Positions 21,850-31,566 are shown, counted from the first letter of the stretch. The stretch is DNA of 64,000 bases from Pseudoalteromonas sp. S16_S37 (GCF_014694405.1 NZ_JAAUWV010000008.1:62001-126000); one strand, 5' to 3'. Made by a program: numbers and translations. The notes: a model not told the origin generated them from the sequence alone.

Positions 21850-23217
21850 TTATTTACCAATACAAAACGAGCTAAAGATTTTGCCAAGCAGATCATCAGA
21901 GGTAAATTCACCGGTGATCTCATTTAGATACTGTTGGGTTAAGCGTAGCTCTTCAGCCAAGATCTCACCCGCAACATGCATTTCTAACTGGGTTTTACCT
22001 ATATCTAAATGCTCTGCGGCACGCTCTAGTGCATCTAAGTGACGACGGCGTGCCATAAAGCCGCCTTCGGTTGCGCCTTGATAGCCAATGCAGGCTTTTA
22101 GATGATCGCGCAGCAAATCAATCCCCTCGGTGTTTTTAGCACTTAAACGCAGTACAGGGTAGTTGCCTTGTTGGCACATGTCCGACGTTTCTGCTGATAA
22201 ATCAATTTTGTTACGCACTACTGTAACGGCCATCCCTTGCGGTAATTGCTGCATAAACTCAGGCCAGATCTTGGTAGGGTCGGTTTCTTGAGTGTCGGTG
22301 CCATCGACCATAAACAGCACATGGTCGGCTTGGCGGATTTCTTCCCAGGCGCGCTCAATACCTATTTGTTCTACTTTATCTGGGCTTTCACGTAGGCCTG
22401 CGGTATCTATGATATGCAGTGGCATACCATCAATGTGAATATGTTCGCGCAGAACATCACGGGTGGTGCCCGCAATATCGGTAACGATGGCCGCTTCTCT
22501 ACCTGCTAAGGCATTCAGTAAGCTTGATTTACCTGCGTTGGGGCGACCCGCGATGACCACACGCATACCTTCACGCATGATACTGCCTTGCTTAGCCTGC
22601 TTACGTACTTCGTCTAACTGTTCAATAATGGCATTAAGGTCGCCACTGACTTTACCATCTGACAAAAAGTCGATTTCTTCATCAGGAAAATCAATCGCCG
22701 CTTCAACATACATACGTAAGTGGATCACTTTTTCCACCAGCGTGTTGATATGTTTTGAAAAGTCACCTTGTAAAGAGTGTAGGGCGCTCTTTGCTGCTTG
22801 TTCACTGGTGGCGTTGATCAGATCCGCAATGGCTTCAGCTTGGGTTAAATCCATTTTGTCATTCATAAAGGCGCGCTCTGAGAATTCGCCTGGTTGCGCG
22901 AGTCTTACTCCAGAGATCTGACAAATCTCTTTCAGTAACATATCGATGACAATTGGACCACCATGGCCTTGCAGCTCAAGTACATCTTCGCCCGTAAATG
23001 AATGGGGATTTTTGAAAAATAATGCAATACCTTGATCTAGTTGCTCGCCTGCTAAGTTGTTAAATGGTACATATTCGGCGTAGCGAACTTTTGGTGTCTT
23101 GCCAATGATGGTTTGCGCCACTTGGCTTGCAAGTGGACCGGAAACACGAATAATACCGACACCACCTCGTCCTGGTGCTGTGGCTTGGGCAACAATAGTA
23201 TCTTGATTTGTGATCAT
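21850..23217 (-). CDS. mnmE: tRNA modification GTPase MnmE
   Basis: The roughly 455-residue GTPase partner of MnmG in wobble-uridine modification. The N-terminal formyl-tetrahydrofolate-binding domain is followed by a G domain with [33 protein letters not shown] and NKID, and the protein ends in the conserved CIGK. I prefer the ATG at 23217 (MITNQDT) over an upstream in-frame TTG, matching E. coli length (454). In many relatives mnmE directly follows yidC; here about 17 kb of accessory DNA separates them. Confidence 0.96.
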   Translation of the reverse strand: MITNQDTIVAQATAPGRGGVGIIRVSGPLASQVAQTIIGKTPKVRYAEYVPFNNLAGEQLDQGIALFFKNPHSFTGEDVLELQGHGGPIVIDMLLKEICQISGVRLAQPGEFSERAFMNDKMDLTQAEAIADLINATSEQAAKSALHSLQGDFSKHINTLVEKVIHLRMYVEAAIDFPDEEIDFLSDGKVSGDLNAIIEQLDEVRKQAKQGSIMREGMRVVIAGRPNAGKSSLLNALAGREAAIVTDIAGTTRDVLREHIHIDGMPLHIIDTAGLRESPDKVEQIGIERAWEEIRQADHVLFMVDGTDTQETDPTKIWPEFMQQLPQGMAVTVVRNKIDLSAETSDMCQQGNYPVLRLSAKNTEGIDLLRDHLKACIGYQGATEGGFMARRRHLDALERAAEHLDIGKTQLEMHVAGEILAEELRLTQQYLNEITGEFTSDDLLGKIFSSFCIGK

Positions 23218-23359
23218 GCTGAGTATCAATTGAGCGTTACATAATAGTCAATTGTATCTCAAACTGGACAGCGCAGCTATGGTGGCGGGTTTATCATGCT
23301 TTTGTCTCATTTATTGGACTGTAAGCTTATGATCATAATACAATACGATTGGTTTACTT

Positions 23360-23375
23360 TACTACAAATGTAGTA
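23360..23375. promoter_or_regulatory. Palindromic operator candidate (BlaI/CopY-type TACAnnTGTA core)
   Basis: TACTACAAATGTAGTA is a perfect 7+7 bp palindrome with a 2-base centre, 35 bases upstream of the chosen start of the CadC-TPR gene. Its core TACA-AA-TGTA fits the boxes bound by BlaI/MecI/CopY-family repressors. No such repressor gene is in the window. Confidence 0.4.
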
Positions 23376-23409
23376 ATTTTATTACATTATGGAAGTTGTG
23401 AAGGAATAT

Positions 23410-25776
23410 ATGGCGTACATTTTTGAGACTTACACTTTTGACCCTGAACTGGGTGTGTTGTATAGCGAACAGGAGGAAATTCAGCTTAGGCCTAAGTTGG
23501 CTCAGCTATTAGAGTATTTTTTGCAAAACTCAGGACGTGTGATCACACGTGACGAACTGTTATCAGCCCTGTGGGTTAATGGCGAGTATCGAGAGAGTTC
23601 TTTAACGCAAAGCATCAGGGAGTTGCGCAAGCAACTAAAAGATAATGTACAAAACCCCATATTTATTAAAACCTATCCACAAAGAGGGTATGTTTGGATC
23701 AGTGAGCCACAATCACTGCATGTTGATTCCAACGAAAATGTACTTTCGACCGTTAAGAAAAGTGAGTACACGCTTGCTGATTGGTTTAAAAAGCCTATCG
23801 TTATTTTTTTATGTGCATTGTCGTTAGTATTCTTTAGCGGCGCTGTGACTTTTTTAGTATCAAAAAATAGCTTTATTGCGGATTCTAAATATGAAAAAAA
23901 TCATAATGATCGATTACTTATCGCACCTTTCAAAAATCTAACAGGGGAAACCGAGTTTGATTGGTTAAATTATGGTTTACGTCATTTATTGATACAGAAT
24001 CTAAAAGATTCGGGGGTATTTACCGTGATCCCCGACAAACCTGCTTACCATCTGTTTTCACAAGAGCATGAAGCCCATGAAAACATGGGAGAAACACTTG
24101 AAGCGTTGGTTCAGCAAGGGCACGCAGATCGTTGGTTAGAAGCCAGCGTTTCGCAAGAAAATGGCTTATTTGTATTTCATTATACCTTGTCGGATAAAGC
24201 GGGTAAGGCCAAAAAAGGCGTTATTTATAGCGATGATTTGACACACCCTTTGGCAGATTTAGCTGCAACGTTAGCCAAACAAATAATAGGTAAAAATGGC
24301 ATAGTCAGCACATATCAGGTGTCTGACAATGATTTTTCTACCAAAGATTACCTTGAAGGTTTGTATGCGCTAGAAACCAGAGGGGTTGGCTTAGCCATGC
24401 GCTATTTTGAAGCGTCGGTATTGCACGACCCCAACAATTTACACTCGCAAGTGGAGTTAGCCAGAACATACTGGCATACCGGTCGCTTAGCGCAAGCAAA
24501 TGAGATTTTTAATAAGTTAAATAGCGATCCTAAATTAGAAGCGCAATCCATGCTCAAAGCAAGAATGCTTGAATATTGGGGAGAACTTAAACTGGCACAA
24601 GGGGATTATGACACAGCCAATAGTTTGTTAGAGCAGGCTTTGATGGGCGTTGATGAGATTGATAACGATGTGCTCAGATCAAAAATTTATCACAAACTAT
24701 CAGCGATTGCATGGTTACAGCAAGATAAAGGGCGATCTGAACATTTTGCTCTGCAAGCCAAGCGATTATTTGATATACATGATATGACGGAGTCCGAAGC
24801 ACAACGTTTGTATTACATAGGCAATCCACCAACTGCAAGGCCTGATAAAGATCAACCACTTGATTTAGAAGCCAGCTTGCAGAGCTTACATAAATCAGTG
24901 CGTTACTACACAGCGAATGGCAATCTGAGCCTATTGATGAAGACCTATTTTGCCCTTGGGCAAAACTACTTGGCCCCGTTAGATGAAAGACTCAATGCAT
25001 TGATAAGTGCGTTGGATTTGGCTGCTGAGCAACAAGAGGTTGTTTATCAAATAAAAATAGCCAATTACCTTGGTTTTTACTTTATTCAATTGCATGAAGG
25101 AAACAAAGCACTGCAATATATCAACCTCGCTGCCGATGTATTAAAACACGAACTCGATATTGCGCCGCTGCGGTATTACAACCAACTATTGCTGGCTATG
25201 GCGAAGATGGACAAAGGTATTTCGAGTGACGATATACAGGCTCTAGAAAGTGCTAAGGATACATTTACAAGGCTGTTGGTTCAGTTGTCAGGTGTTGATA
25301 ACTTCGCAAACATCAAAGCGGATGCTTATCTATTAAAAGGCTGGAGCCAACTTGCTTTAGCGCAATATCAAGGAGCACTTGAGAGTTTGACACAAGCAAA
25401 CCGCCTTTATGATGATTTAAAAATGAAAGATTCGCAGAGTTATGCCGTGTATTCTTTGATTTATACGCAACTGCAGCTGGGTAATGATAAACAGGCAATC
25501 GCGCTTGCTGAGTCTGGTCAATTTAATAAAAAGCTTATTTACGACTATGCCGCATTTGCTTATTTTCGAGCCAAAGACATAGACAACTCCATTGCACAGC
25601 TGAAAAAAACCAAACAGCATTTTGCACCCTACTGGCGTGAGCAGGATGAATCAATTCTAAAGCAACTACTCAGTGGACAGGGGCAAATAAGGCCTCAGAA
25701 GTGGTTCAAAGCGCTGCAAAAGCCTTACTCTGTGTATTGTGAGTCAGAGTGGAACTTACAATCTGGGCTTAAATAA
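23410..25776 (+). CDS. CadC-like winged-helix membrane regulator with TPR-rich periplasmic domain
   Basis: The 788-residue protein (start at the ATG with AAGGAA five bases upstream) has a ToxR/CadC winged helix at about 3-98 (IQLRPKLAQLLEYFL, SGRVITRDELLSALW, SLTQSIRELRKQLKD, KTYPQRGYVW), a transmembrane helix at about 129-150, a mixed domain resembling the TolB-like part of other CadC proteins (LLIAPFKNLTGETEFDWLNY near 176), and from about 300 many helix pairs like TPRs. DNA binding is cytoplasmic, the sensor periplasmic. It lies just upstream of the alkylquinolone-like operon but is separated by a terminator; control of that operon is possible but not shown. Confidence 0.82.
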   Translation: MAYIFETYTFDPELGVLYSEQEEIQLRPKLAQLLEYFLQNSGRVITRDELLSALWVNGEYRESSLTQSIRELRKQLKDNVQNPIFIKTYPQRGYVWISEPQSLHVDSNENVLSTVKKSEYTLADWFKKPIVIFLCALSLVFFSGAVTFLVSKNSFIADSKYEKNHNDRLLIAPFKNLTGETEFDWLNYGLRHLLIQNLKDSGVFTVIPDKPAYHLFSQEHEAHENMGETLEALVQQGHADRWLEASVSQENGLFVFHYTLSDKAGKAKKGVIYSDDLTHPLADLAATLAKQIIGKNGIVSTYQVSDNDFSTKDYLEGLYALETRGVGLAMRYFEASVLHDPNNLHSQVELARTYWHTGRLAQANEIFNKLNSDPKLEAQSMLKARMLEYWGELKLAQGDYDTANSLLEQALMGVDEIDNDVLRSKIYHKLSAIAWLQQDKGRSEHFALQAKRLFDIHDMTESEAQRLYYIGNPPTARPDKDQPLDLEASLQSLHKSVRYYTANGNLSLLMKTYFALGQNYLAPLDERLNALISALDLAAEQQEVVYQIKIANYLGFYFIQLHEGNKALQYINLAADVLKHELDIAPLRYYNQLLLAMAKMDKGISSDDIQALESAKDTFTRLLVQLSGVDNFANIKADAYLLKGWSQLALAQYQGALESLTQANRLYDDLKMKDSQSYAVYSLIYTQLQLGNDKQAIALAESGQFNKKLIYDYAAFAYFRAKDIDNSIAQLKKTKQHFAPYWREQDESILKQLLSGQGQIRPQKWFKALQKPYSVYCESEWNLQSGLK

Positions 25777-25794
25777 CCTCTAATTTGGATAACG

Positions 25795-25818
25795 AAAAGG
25801 CCCATATGGGCCTTTTTT
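25795..25818 (+). terminator. Terminator of the CadC-TPR gene
   Basis: Stem AAAAGGCCC / GGGCCTTTT around ATAT, followed by T, starts 19 bases after the stop codon. Confidence 0.85.
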
Positions 25819-26347
25819 GTTGACAAGTGTTAGGTGGTTATCCTCTCACTGTACATACATTTCTCACTTTCAAAACGCGCATCCAAACTTGAGGTTAACG
25901 AGGTATTACGTGTGTTAGCCGGCAATGAGTGATGCGATGCTCATCGCATTAACGCAAAGCACTCAATAAACCGTGTTTTCAGATATGCCAAATGCCAGGC
26001 TCTGATTATTGTCGAAACCTTTTTAATACTAGCTATCGTAAGCGTGTCTAGTACCTAGAACATTTGTCATTTCTTTTGCAATTAACTGTGTTTTAAAAAA
26101 TAAAATTTAATGAAACTATTCATATAGTTAATCTATTTTTTATCTCGTCTTTATATTCAAAATTTAAATTTTACTCATGTTTTAGCGTTTTTGTGTCGCT
26201 ATAAAAACCATTTTAGTTATAAGGTCTTGCCTGCGCAAAATTAGCCTGGGATGAGGGTCTCAACACTCGAAAATCGAGTAGTAGGGCAACGCACACTATT
26301 AAGCTTTATGCAGTAGTTTCTGATGACAACAAAAGGAGGCAAAAGGA
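25819..26347. promoter_or_regulatory. Upstream region of the alkylquinolone-like operon
   Basis: 529 bases of AT-rich DNA without a gene. Two inverted repeats stand out: ATGCGATG / CATCGCAT at 25932-25949 (2-base centre) and ACTCGA / TCGAGT at 26265-26279 (3-base loop), the second only 69 bases before the leader ORF. A very strong binding site AAGGAGG lies at 26333-26339. I cannot pick a reliable -10/-35 pair. No PqsR-like or lux-type box is obvious. Confidence 0.5.
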
Positions 26348-26419
26348 ATGATTTGCACTTTAATGAGGTTTTTTCGTGCAGCATGTTTAAGCTGGTGGAG
26401 GCACAGTTATGGGCTTTGA
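26348..26419 (+). CDS. Possible 23-residue leader peptide with tandem Trp codons
   Basis: ATG at 26348 has AAGGAGG eight bases upstream, the strongest Shine-Dalgarno in this area. It opens a 23-codon frame (MICTLMRFFRA... CLSWWRHSYGL) that ends in TGA at 26417-26419, overlapping the first gene of the operon, which starts at 26409. The WWRHS end recalls the WWRTS end of the E. coli trp leader peptide, and the operon contains anthranilate synthase genes. The TGGTGGAGG that encodes Trp-Trp-Arg also supplies the GGAGG ribosome binding site of the next gene, so a ribosome paused at the Trp codons would cover it. The Trp codons could equally be a by-product of that binding site. Confidence 0.35.
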   Translation: MICTLMRFFRAACLSWWRHSYGL

Positions 26420-27905
26420 AAACTTAGCTGTTAAATGGCTCGTCGATGCTGACAACAAACAAAAAGAAGTGATCTGTACACAGCAAGGCTCACTGACTTA
26501 TCAGGCTTTGTTAGAACAGGTTTGTGCCTTAGCAAGTACATTGCAGCATCTAGATATCAAAGCGAATGACCGAGTTGTGATAGCGCTGAACGATGGGGTT
26601 ATTTTACATAGCTGCTTTTTAGCGTGTATCGCCATGGGTGCTATTCCGATTGTGGTCAACCCAAAACTCTCGCAACAGAGTTTAGGTTTTATCATTGATG
26701 ATAGTCAGGCTAGTTTAGTTGTCAGCCAGCGCAATCAAGCTGTTAAATTTGAGCTTTATCACAACGGCGTGGTGGCGCAATCATACACCCATCAACAACT
26801 CCTGAAATATAGCCACAACGGCTGGAACAACTTTCATTATAAGCAAGCTGATGATGTGGCATTTATGCAGTACACATCAGGTACAACGGGCAATCCAAAA
26901 GGGGTGATGCATAGCAGCAGTAATGCGCTCAACAGTGTGCGTTATTATGCTCAGGATGTATTAAAAGCGCAAAGTGAAGATAGATTTTATTCGTTGGCTA
27001 AATCATTCTTTGGTTATGGGCTTGGCAATAGCTTGTTCTTCCCATTGGCATCTGGTGCCAGTGTGGTACTTGATAGTGATTGGCCTAGTAAAGAAAAGGT
27101 ACTTGCTAATTTAGAGCAATATCGACCAACCATATTTTGTGGCGTACCGGCGATGTATCAAGCGTTGCTAAACGATAGCCATACACATAATGCTTTTATA
27201 AGTGTACGAAGGGCTGTTTCAGCGGGGGCCCCGTTACCTAAAAAGCTCTTTGAACAATGGCAGCACAATCACAATACCACGATTCTAGATGGCTTAGGGT
27301 CCACTGAGTTATGTCATATCTTTTGTAGCCACAGCGCTGAAACGGCTTCCGCGGGGACGATAGGAAAGCCATTACAAGAATATCAAATCGAGATCCGTGA
27401 CGCCCAAGGGAATGTGCTTGAAGATGGTGAGTCTGGCACTATGTGGGTGAAAGGACCAACGCTTTCGCAAGGTTATTGGCGCAATCCTCTAGCAACACAG
27501 ACTAAGTTTCAAAATGGTTGGTATAACAGCGGCGACCTTGCACTGCGTGATGAGCAGGGGTTTATTCACTTTAAAGGGCGTGCCGATGACTTATTCAAGG
27601 TCAATGGTCGTTGGGTTGTACCCAGTGACATTGAAGCACGAATACTCAATGATTTTAGTGCGATAACAGAGCTGGCGTTAGTGCCGAGCGAAGATGAAAA
27701 CGGCCTGACAAAAGCGGCTTTATATGCAGTGACACACACGCCTGAGGCAAATGAGCTTATCTCAAAGGTCGAACTTTGGTGTCAAAATAACTTATCTGGT
27801 TATCAACGTCCTATTACTATTTCTCTGCTTGATGCTTTACCTCGCAATGATAATGGCAAGGTGATTCGCAAACAGCTTCACTGTGTTACACAAGAGGTGG
27901 CGTAA
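26409..27905 (+). CDS. Benzoate/anthranilate-type CoA ligase (PqsA-like)
   Basis: The 498-residue adenylate-forming enzyme has the AMP-binding loop YTSGTTGNPKGVMHS (about 157-171), the benzoate-CoA-ligase-type motif DGLGSTELCHIF (about 294-305), the hinge region GDLALRDEQGF / KGRADDLFKVNGRWV and the C-terminal lysine motif DNGKVIRKQ. The GSTE-x-x-HIF pattern is that of benzoate-CoA ligases, the family to which anthranilate-CoA ligase PqsA belongs. With anthranilate synthase genes next to it, the likely reaction is anthranilate + ATP + CoA to anthraniloyl-CoA. It is the first full gene of an 11-gene operon and overlaps the following gene by one base (TAATG). Confidence 0.8.
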   Translation: MGFENLAVKWLVDADNKQKEVICTQQGSLTYQALLEQVCALASTLQHLDIKANDRVVIALNDGVILHSCFLACIAMGAIPIVVNPKLSQQSLGFIIDDSQASLVVSQRNQAVKFELYHNGVVAQSYTHQQLLKYSHNGWNNFHYKQADDVAFMQYTSGTTGNPKGVMHSSSNALNSVRYYAQDVLKAQSEDRFYSLAKSFFGYGLGNSLFFPLASGASVVLDSDWPSKEKVLANLEQYRPTIFCGVPAMYQALLNDSHTHNAFISVRRAVSAGAPLPKKLFEQWQHNHNTTILDGLGSTELCHIFCSHSAETASAGTIGKPLQEYQIEIRDAQGNVLEDGESGTMWVKGPTLSQGYWRNPLATQTKFQNGWYNSGDLALRDEQGFIHFKGRADDLFKVNGRWVVPSDIEARILNDFSAITELALVPSEDENGLTKAALYAVTHTPEANELISKVELWCQNNLSGYQRPITISLLDALPRNDNGKVIRKQLHCVTQEVA

Positions 27906-29329
27906 TGCAGTTTAGTTATTCACATCAACTGCGTGAGCTGCCTTATCAAATAGATCAAGTGATTGATTTATATAAACGTTACGCAGAACCAACGCAGTCT
28001 TTTATCTTTGAATATAACAATGCTGGTAACAAAACCATGCCACCGCGTTTTTCGGTGATAGGTTTGTCTACGCTTGCCAGTATTCGAGTTAAGAACAATG
28101 CATTGGTGTTAAAAACGTCTCAGGAAGACACACATTATCCAATTGAAGACGCGACACAAGTTTGGCCAACCCTTGAGCAACTACTAAACGAGTTCGATAT
28201 TAATACACCTGCTCATTTACCTTGTTTTTCAGGTGGTTGGTTTGGTTTTTGGGGGTATGAAAGTGTTCGCTATTTTGAACCTCAAAAATTGCCGTTTCCA
28301 AATAAACAAGATCTAACCGACTCTGCTGATATTGCCTTAATGCTGCCTAAACAGTTGCTGATTTTGGATCATCAGCAAGCTCGTATGTGGTTAGTCTCTT
28401 ATGCACCAAAAGGAGCGTTAGCTGATCTTGAGCTAACCGCCAACGGCTTTGACTGGCTAGCAGATTGCACAACAGGAGATGTTCGCTATCAGTTTGATAA
28501 GCAATACTTTATGCAAGCCGTAGAGCAGCTCAAGCAACATATTACTGATGGCGAAATTATGCAGGCGGTGTTGTCACAGCGGATGTGTATCGATGTTAGC
28601 GGTCAGGGCATTGATTTTTTTGCCAAACTGCGTAAAGCCAGTCCCTCACCCTATGCGTTTTATGTCCGGATGGACAACAGTTGCATTTTTGGCGCTTCCC
28701 CTGAGACGCTGGTGCGCTCCCACGATGGGCAGATCGTGTCATTCCCCATGGCCGGCACACGGCATAGAACCAGCTGTGAGCAAACCAATCAGCGTTTAGA
28801 AGCAGAGCTACTTAACGATGAAAAAGAGTGTGCTGAACATTTAATGCTCATTGATTTGGCAAGAAATGATGTGGGTAAAGTGGCAAAACTGGCATCCGTG
28901 TCGGTACCAAAAATGATGTCCGTAGAGCATTTTTCTCATGTGATGCACATCACCTCTGAGGTTCGCGCAGAGCAATTAGCCCACACCTCGGCACTGGATG
29001 TTATTCGCGCCACACTCCCTGCGGGCACGCTAAGTGGCGCGCCAAAAATTCGAGCCATGCAATTGATAGATCAATATGAAACAGTACGCAGAGGCCTTTA
29101 TGGCGGCGGCGTTGGGGTCTTATCTGAGCAAAATGTGGATTTAGCCATCGTGATACGGTCGGCATTAATTAAAGACGGATGTTTACATATCCAAGCTGGT
29201 GCTGGGGTTGTTGCTGACTCTGTGGCTGTCAATGAGTGGCAGGAAACCCTCAATAAAAGCCGCGCCATGTTGGAAGCGTTAGGTATTGAAGAAACTAAAA
29301 AAGATAAGGAAGAATCAACATGTTACTGA
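27905..29329 (+). CDS. Anthranilate synthase component I (PhnA/TrpE-like)
   Basis: The 474-residue chorismate-binding enzyme converts chorismate to anthranilate with ammonia from its partner. The C-terminal catalytic core is complete (IFGASPETLVR, PMAGTRHR, LLNDEKECAEHLMLIDLARN, GTLSGAPKIRAMQLID, GGGVGV). The N-terminal motif that binds feedback-inhibiting tryptophan in TrpE (LLES) reads FIFEY here, so the serine is replaced. This supports a biosynthetic, tryptophan-insensitive isozyme like Pseudomonas PhnA rather than the tryptophan-pathway copy. It overlaps the glutaminase gene by 10 bases. Confidence 0.88.
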   Translation: MQFSYSHQLRELPYQIDQVIDLYKRYAEPTQSFIFEYNNAGNKTMPPRFSVIGLSTLASIRVKNNALVLKTSQEDTHYPIEDATQVWPTLEQLLNEFDINTPAHLPCFSGGWFGFWGYESVRYFEPQKLPFPNKQDLTDSADIALMLPKQLLILDHQQARMWLVSYAPKGALADLELTANGFDWLADCTTGDVRYQFDKQYFMQAVEQLKQHITDGEIMQAVLSQRMCIDVSGQGIDFFAKLRKASPSPYAFYVRMDNSCIFGASPETLVRSHDGQIVSFPMAGTRHRTSCEQTNQRLEAELLNDEKECAEHLMLIDLARNDVGKVAKLASVSVPKMMSVEHFSHVMHITSEVRAEQLAHTSALDVIRATLPAGTLSGAPKIRAMQLIDQYETVRRGLYGGGVGVLSEQNVDLAIVIRSALIKDGCLHIQAGAGVVADSVAVNEWQETLNKSRAMLEALGIEETKKDKEESTCY

Positions 29330-29952
29330 TGATAGACAATTATGATTCCTTTACCTATAACCTGGTCCACTATGTCGCGGAACTCGGTCAAGAGGTAAAG
29401 GTGGTACGCAACGATGAGGTGAGTATCGATGACCTTATCGCTTTGCGACCCGATGGCTTGATTGTCTCACCGGGTCCTTTTGGCCCCGAGCAAGCGGGTA
29501 TTTCCTGCGAAGCGATTCGTTACTTTGCTGGCCTAATTCCTATTTTAGGCGTGTGTCTTGGGCATCAGTCGATTGGCCATGTCTTTGGCGCTAAGGTTAA
29601 ACATGCTGATAAGCCTGTCCACGGCAAGTGTTCAAGCATAGTGCACGATGGTTCTGGTTTATTTGCAGGTCTACCATCTCCTTTGCGTGTTACTCGCTAC
29701 CACAGTTTAAGTTTGGCTTGGCCACTGCCTCATTCACTCGATGTTATTGCCATGACTTCCCAAGATGCCATCAGTGATGTGAGCTCATCTCAGATCATGG
29801 CACTAAAGCATAAAACCTTGCCCATTTATGGCGTGCAATTTCATCCAGAATCCATTGCCTCTGAAGGGGGCAAAGCCATGTTGAAAAACTGGCTCAAAGA
29901 AACAGGTCTGAGCAAGCTTAGTAATAAGCCTCGTACCGTTGAAGCCGCTTAA
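29320..29952 (+). CDS. Anthranilate synthase component II, glutamine amidotransferase (PhnB/TrpG-like)
   Basis: The 210-residue class I glutaminase feeds ammonia to component I. The catalytic triad is Cys79 (GVCLGHQS), His175 and Glu177 (QFHPESIAS), with the oxyanion motif VSPGPFGPEQAG near 49-60. No trpC/trpD fusion or neighbour occurs, so it serves the cluster rather than tryptophan synthesis. The overlap with component I suggests translational coupling and equal amounts of both subunits. Confidence 0.93.
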   Translation: MLLMIDNYDSFTYNLVHYVAELGQEVKVVRNDEVSIDDLIALRPDGLIVSPGPFGPEQAGISCEAIRYFAGLIPILGVCLGHQSIGHVFGAKVKHADKPVHGKCSSIVHDGSGLFAGLPSPLRVTRYHSLSLAWPLPHSLDVIAMTSQDAISDVSSSQIMALKHKTLPIYGVQFHPESIASEGGKAMLKNWLKETGLSKLSNKPRTVEAA

Positions 29953-29970
29953 CTCAATAGGATGTGAACG

Positions 29971-31566
29971 ATGTTTTCTAAAGAAGTAATCAAACAAATA
30001 CAAGAAGATAGAACTATTGGCGCAGGTAACTTTTTGGACATGCTGGCCACTTTGCCCATCGATATCAATGCCACGGCATTACAGGTTGATCAAGCTATTC
30101 CACTGTATGTGGGGCAGCAAACCTCATTTAGTGTCAGGCATCTACAGCACTGCGCCACACAAATAGCCAGCAAATACTGCGCGCTTGGGGTGCATGAAGG
30201 TGATTTAGTTGGCTTGTATTTACAAGACAACTTGAGCTACTTCCTACATTACTTGGCATTGACACGTTTAGGCGCGATTGCGGTGGCCATCAATAATAAG
30301 CTCGCGCCAGACATCACCTTAGCATTTTGCAAGATGAACAAAGTTAATGTGCTGATCAGTGATGAAGATAATCATACCGCTTTGCGCCAGTTGGATTGCG
30401 ACTTTATGCAACTTTTGACTGATAAGCAATTGATGGCGCTGTGCTCCGAGCCTGTTCCTCCTATGAAGCAGTATCAAGCAGATGATGTGGTGTTATTAGC
30501 TCATACCTCAGGCACAACAGGGGTGCCAAAAGCGGTGATGTTCAGTCATGAAGGGTTTTTCTTTGGTGTTCGAAGTCAACTGCACAAACAAAAAGGAGAG
30601 CGAGTATTAAGCGCGCTGCCTCATTCACATAGCTCGGCTATTTCAGTACTTATGTCGAGTTTGCTACGAGGTGCAAAAGTACATGTACTTAGCGATAAAC
30701 GCGCCAGTGCCATTGCGCAAAGCATGAGAGAGTATCGCCATGACTTGGTTGTTGCCTTTCCTAAAACATACGTCGATTTATGCCGAGAAACGCTCAATCA
30801 AGAAGATTTTGAGTCGGTGGGTTACTGGATAGCAACTGGGGATGCAAATCATGAATCGCATATCCGTAAGCTGATCGCGCTTGGCCATCATTACGTTAAT
30901 GGTCAGCGTCAAGAGGGCTCTGTTTTTATCGATAATTTAGGGTCTTCTGAATTTGGTTTTGCGATGTTTAGAAACATCCACTCACTGAGCCAAAACAAGT
31001 TTAATAGATGTATTGGTCGACCTTTTGAATGGGTGGAGGCTGCTATTTTGGGGGCCAATGGCGAGCAGTTGCCAGCGGGAGAAATCGGTCAGCTAGGTGT
31101 GAAATCGAATACGGTGACAGCTGGATATTGGAACAACCCAGAATTAACAGCGCAGGCAAAATTAGCGGGCTACTGGCTAACCGGGGATCTGGCTTATTTT
31201 GATGAGCGAGGGTTTTTCTATCATGTTGACCGTACTACCGACCCTATCCATACCGAGCTGGGCACTATTTATAGCTGCTTAACCGAAGAGCTTATCCTAA
31301 CGCATTTTGGCGACATCTTTGAATGCAGTATCTATGGCGCGCCAACAGATAAGGCGGGGGTGAGCGAAGCCCATATTTGCGTTGAGCTTATCCCAGAAGC
31401 CGAATTAGTGATCCCCGATAAGTTACTGCAAAAAATAAATCAAGTACTTGAACTAAATGAAATTCCACCTCTGAGTGCACTGACATTTCAGTCTGCTCAT
31501 GCCCATACGGGTGTCACGGGTAAAAAGCTTAAACGTCGACTTCGTCAACTAATGGAGGTTGCATGA
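29971..31566 (+). CDS. Second AMP-dependent acyl-CoA ligase
   Basis: The 531-residue adenylate-forming protein has AHTSGTTGVPKAVMFSHEG (about 176-194), DNLGSSEFGFAM (about 316-327), the GDL motif (YWLTGDLAYFDERGF) and a C-terminal lysine region (TGVTGKKLKRRL). In the hinge, the usual GRxKD is VDRTTDP, an unusual variant. A second ligase is not part of the Pseudomonas pqsABCDE operon; it could activate a free fatty acid as donor for the PqsBC-like condensation, or a modified anthranilate. It sits between the anthranilate synthase genes and the GST-like gene and overlaps the latter by four bases (ATGA). Confidence 0.75.
   Translation: MFSKEVIKQIQEDRTIGAGNFLDMLATLPIDINATALQVDQAIPLYVGQQTSFSVRHLQHCATQIASKYCALGVHEGDLVGLYLQDNLSYFLHYLALTRLGAIAVAINNKLAPDITLAFCKMNKVNVLISDEDNHTALRQLDCDFMQLLTDKQLMALCSEPVPPMKQYQADDVVLLAHTSGTTGVPKAVMFSHEGFFFGVRSQLHKQKGERVLSALPHSHSSAISVLMSSLLRGAKVHVLSDKRASAIAQSMREYRHDLVVAFPKTYVDLCRETLNQEDFESVGYWIATGDANHESHIRKLIALGHHYVNGQRQEGSVFIDNLGSSEFGFAMFRNIHSLSQNKFNRCIGRPFEWVEAAILGANGEQLPAGEIGQLGVKSNTVTAGYWNNPELTAQAKLAGYWLTGDLAYFDERGFFYHVDRTTDPIHTELGTIYSCLTEELILTHFGDIFECSIYGAPTDKAGVSEAHICVELIPEAELVIPDKLLQKINQVLELNEIPPLSALTFQSAHAHTGVTGKKLKRRLRQLMEVA

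Noticed and set aside
27905..29952. trpEG of the tryptophan pathway
   Set aside because: No trpD, trpC, trpB or trpA follow, the LLES feedback motif is changed, and the genes overlap cluster genes.
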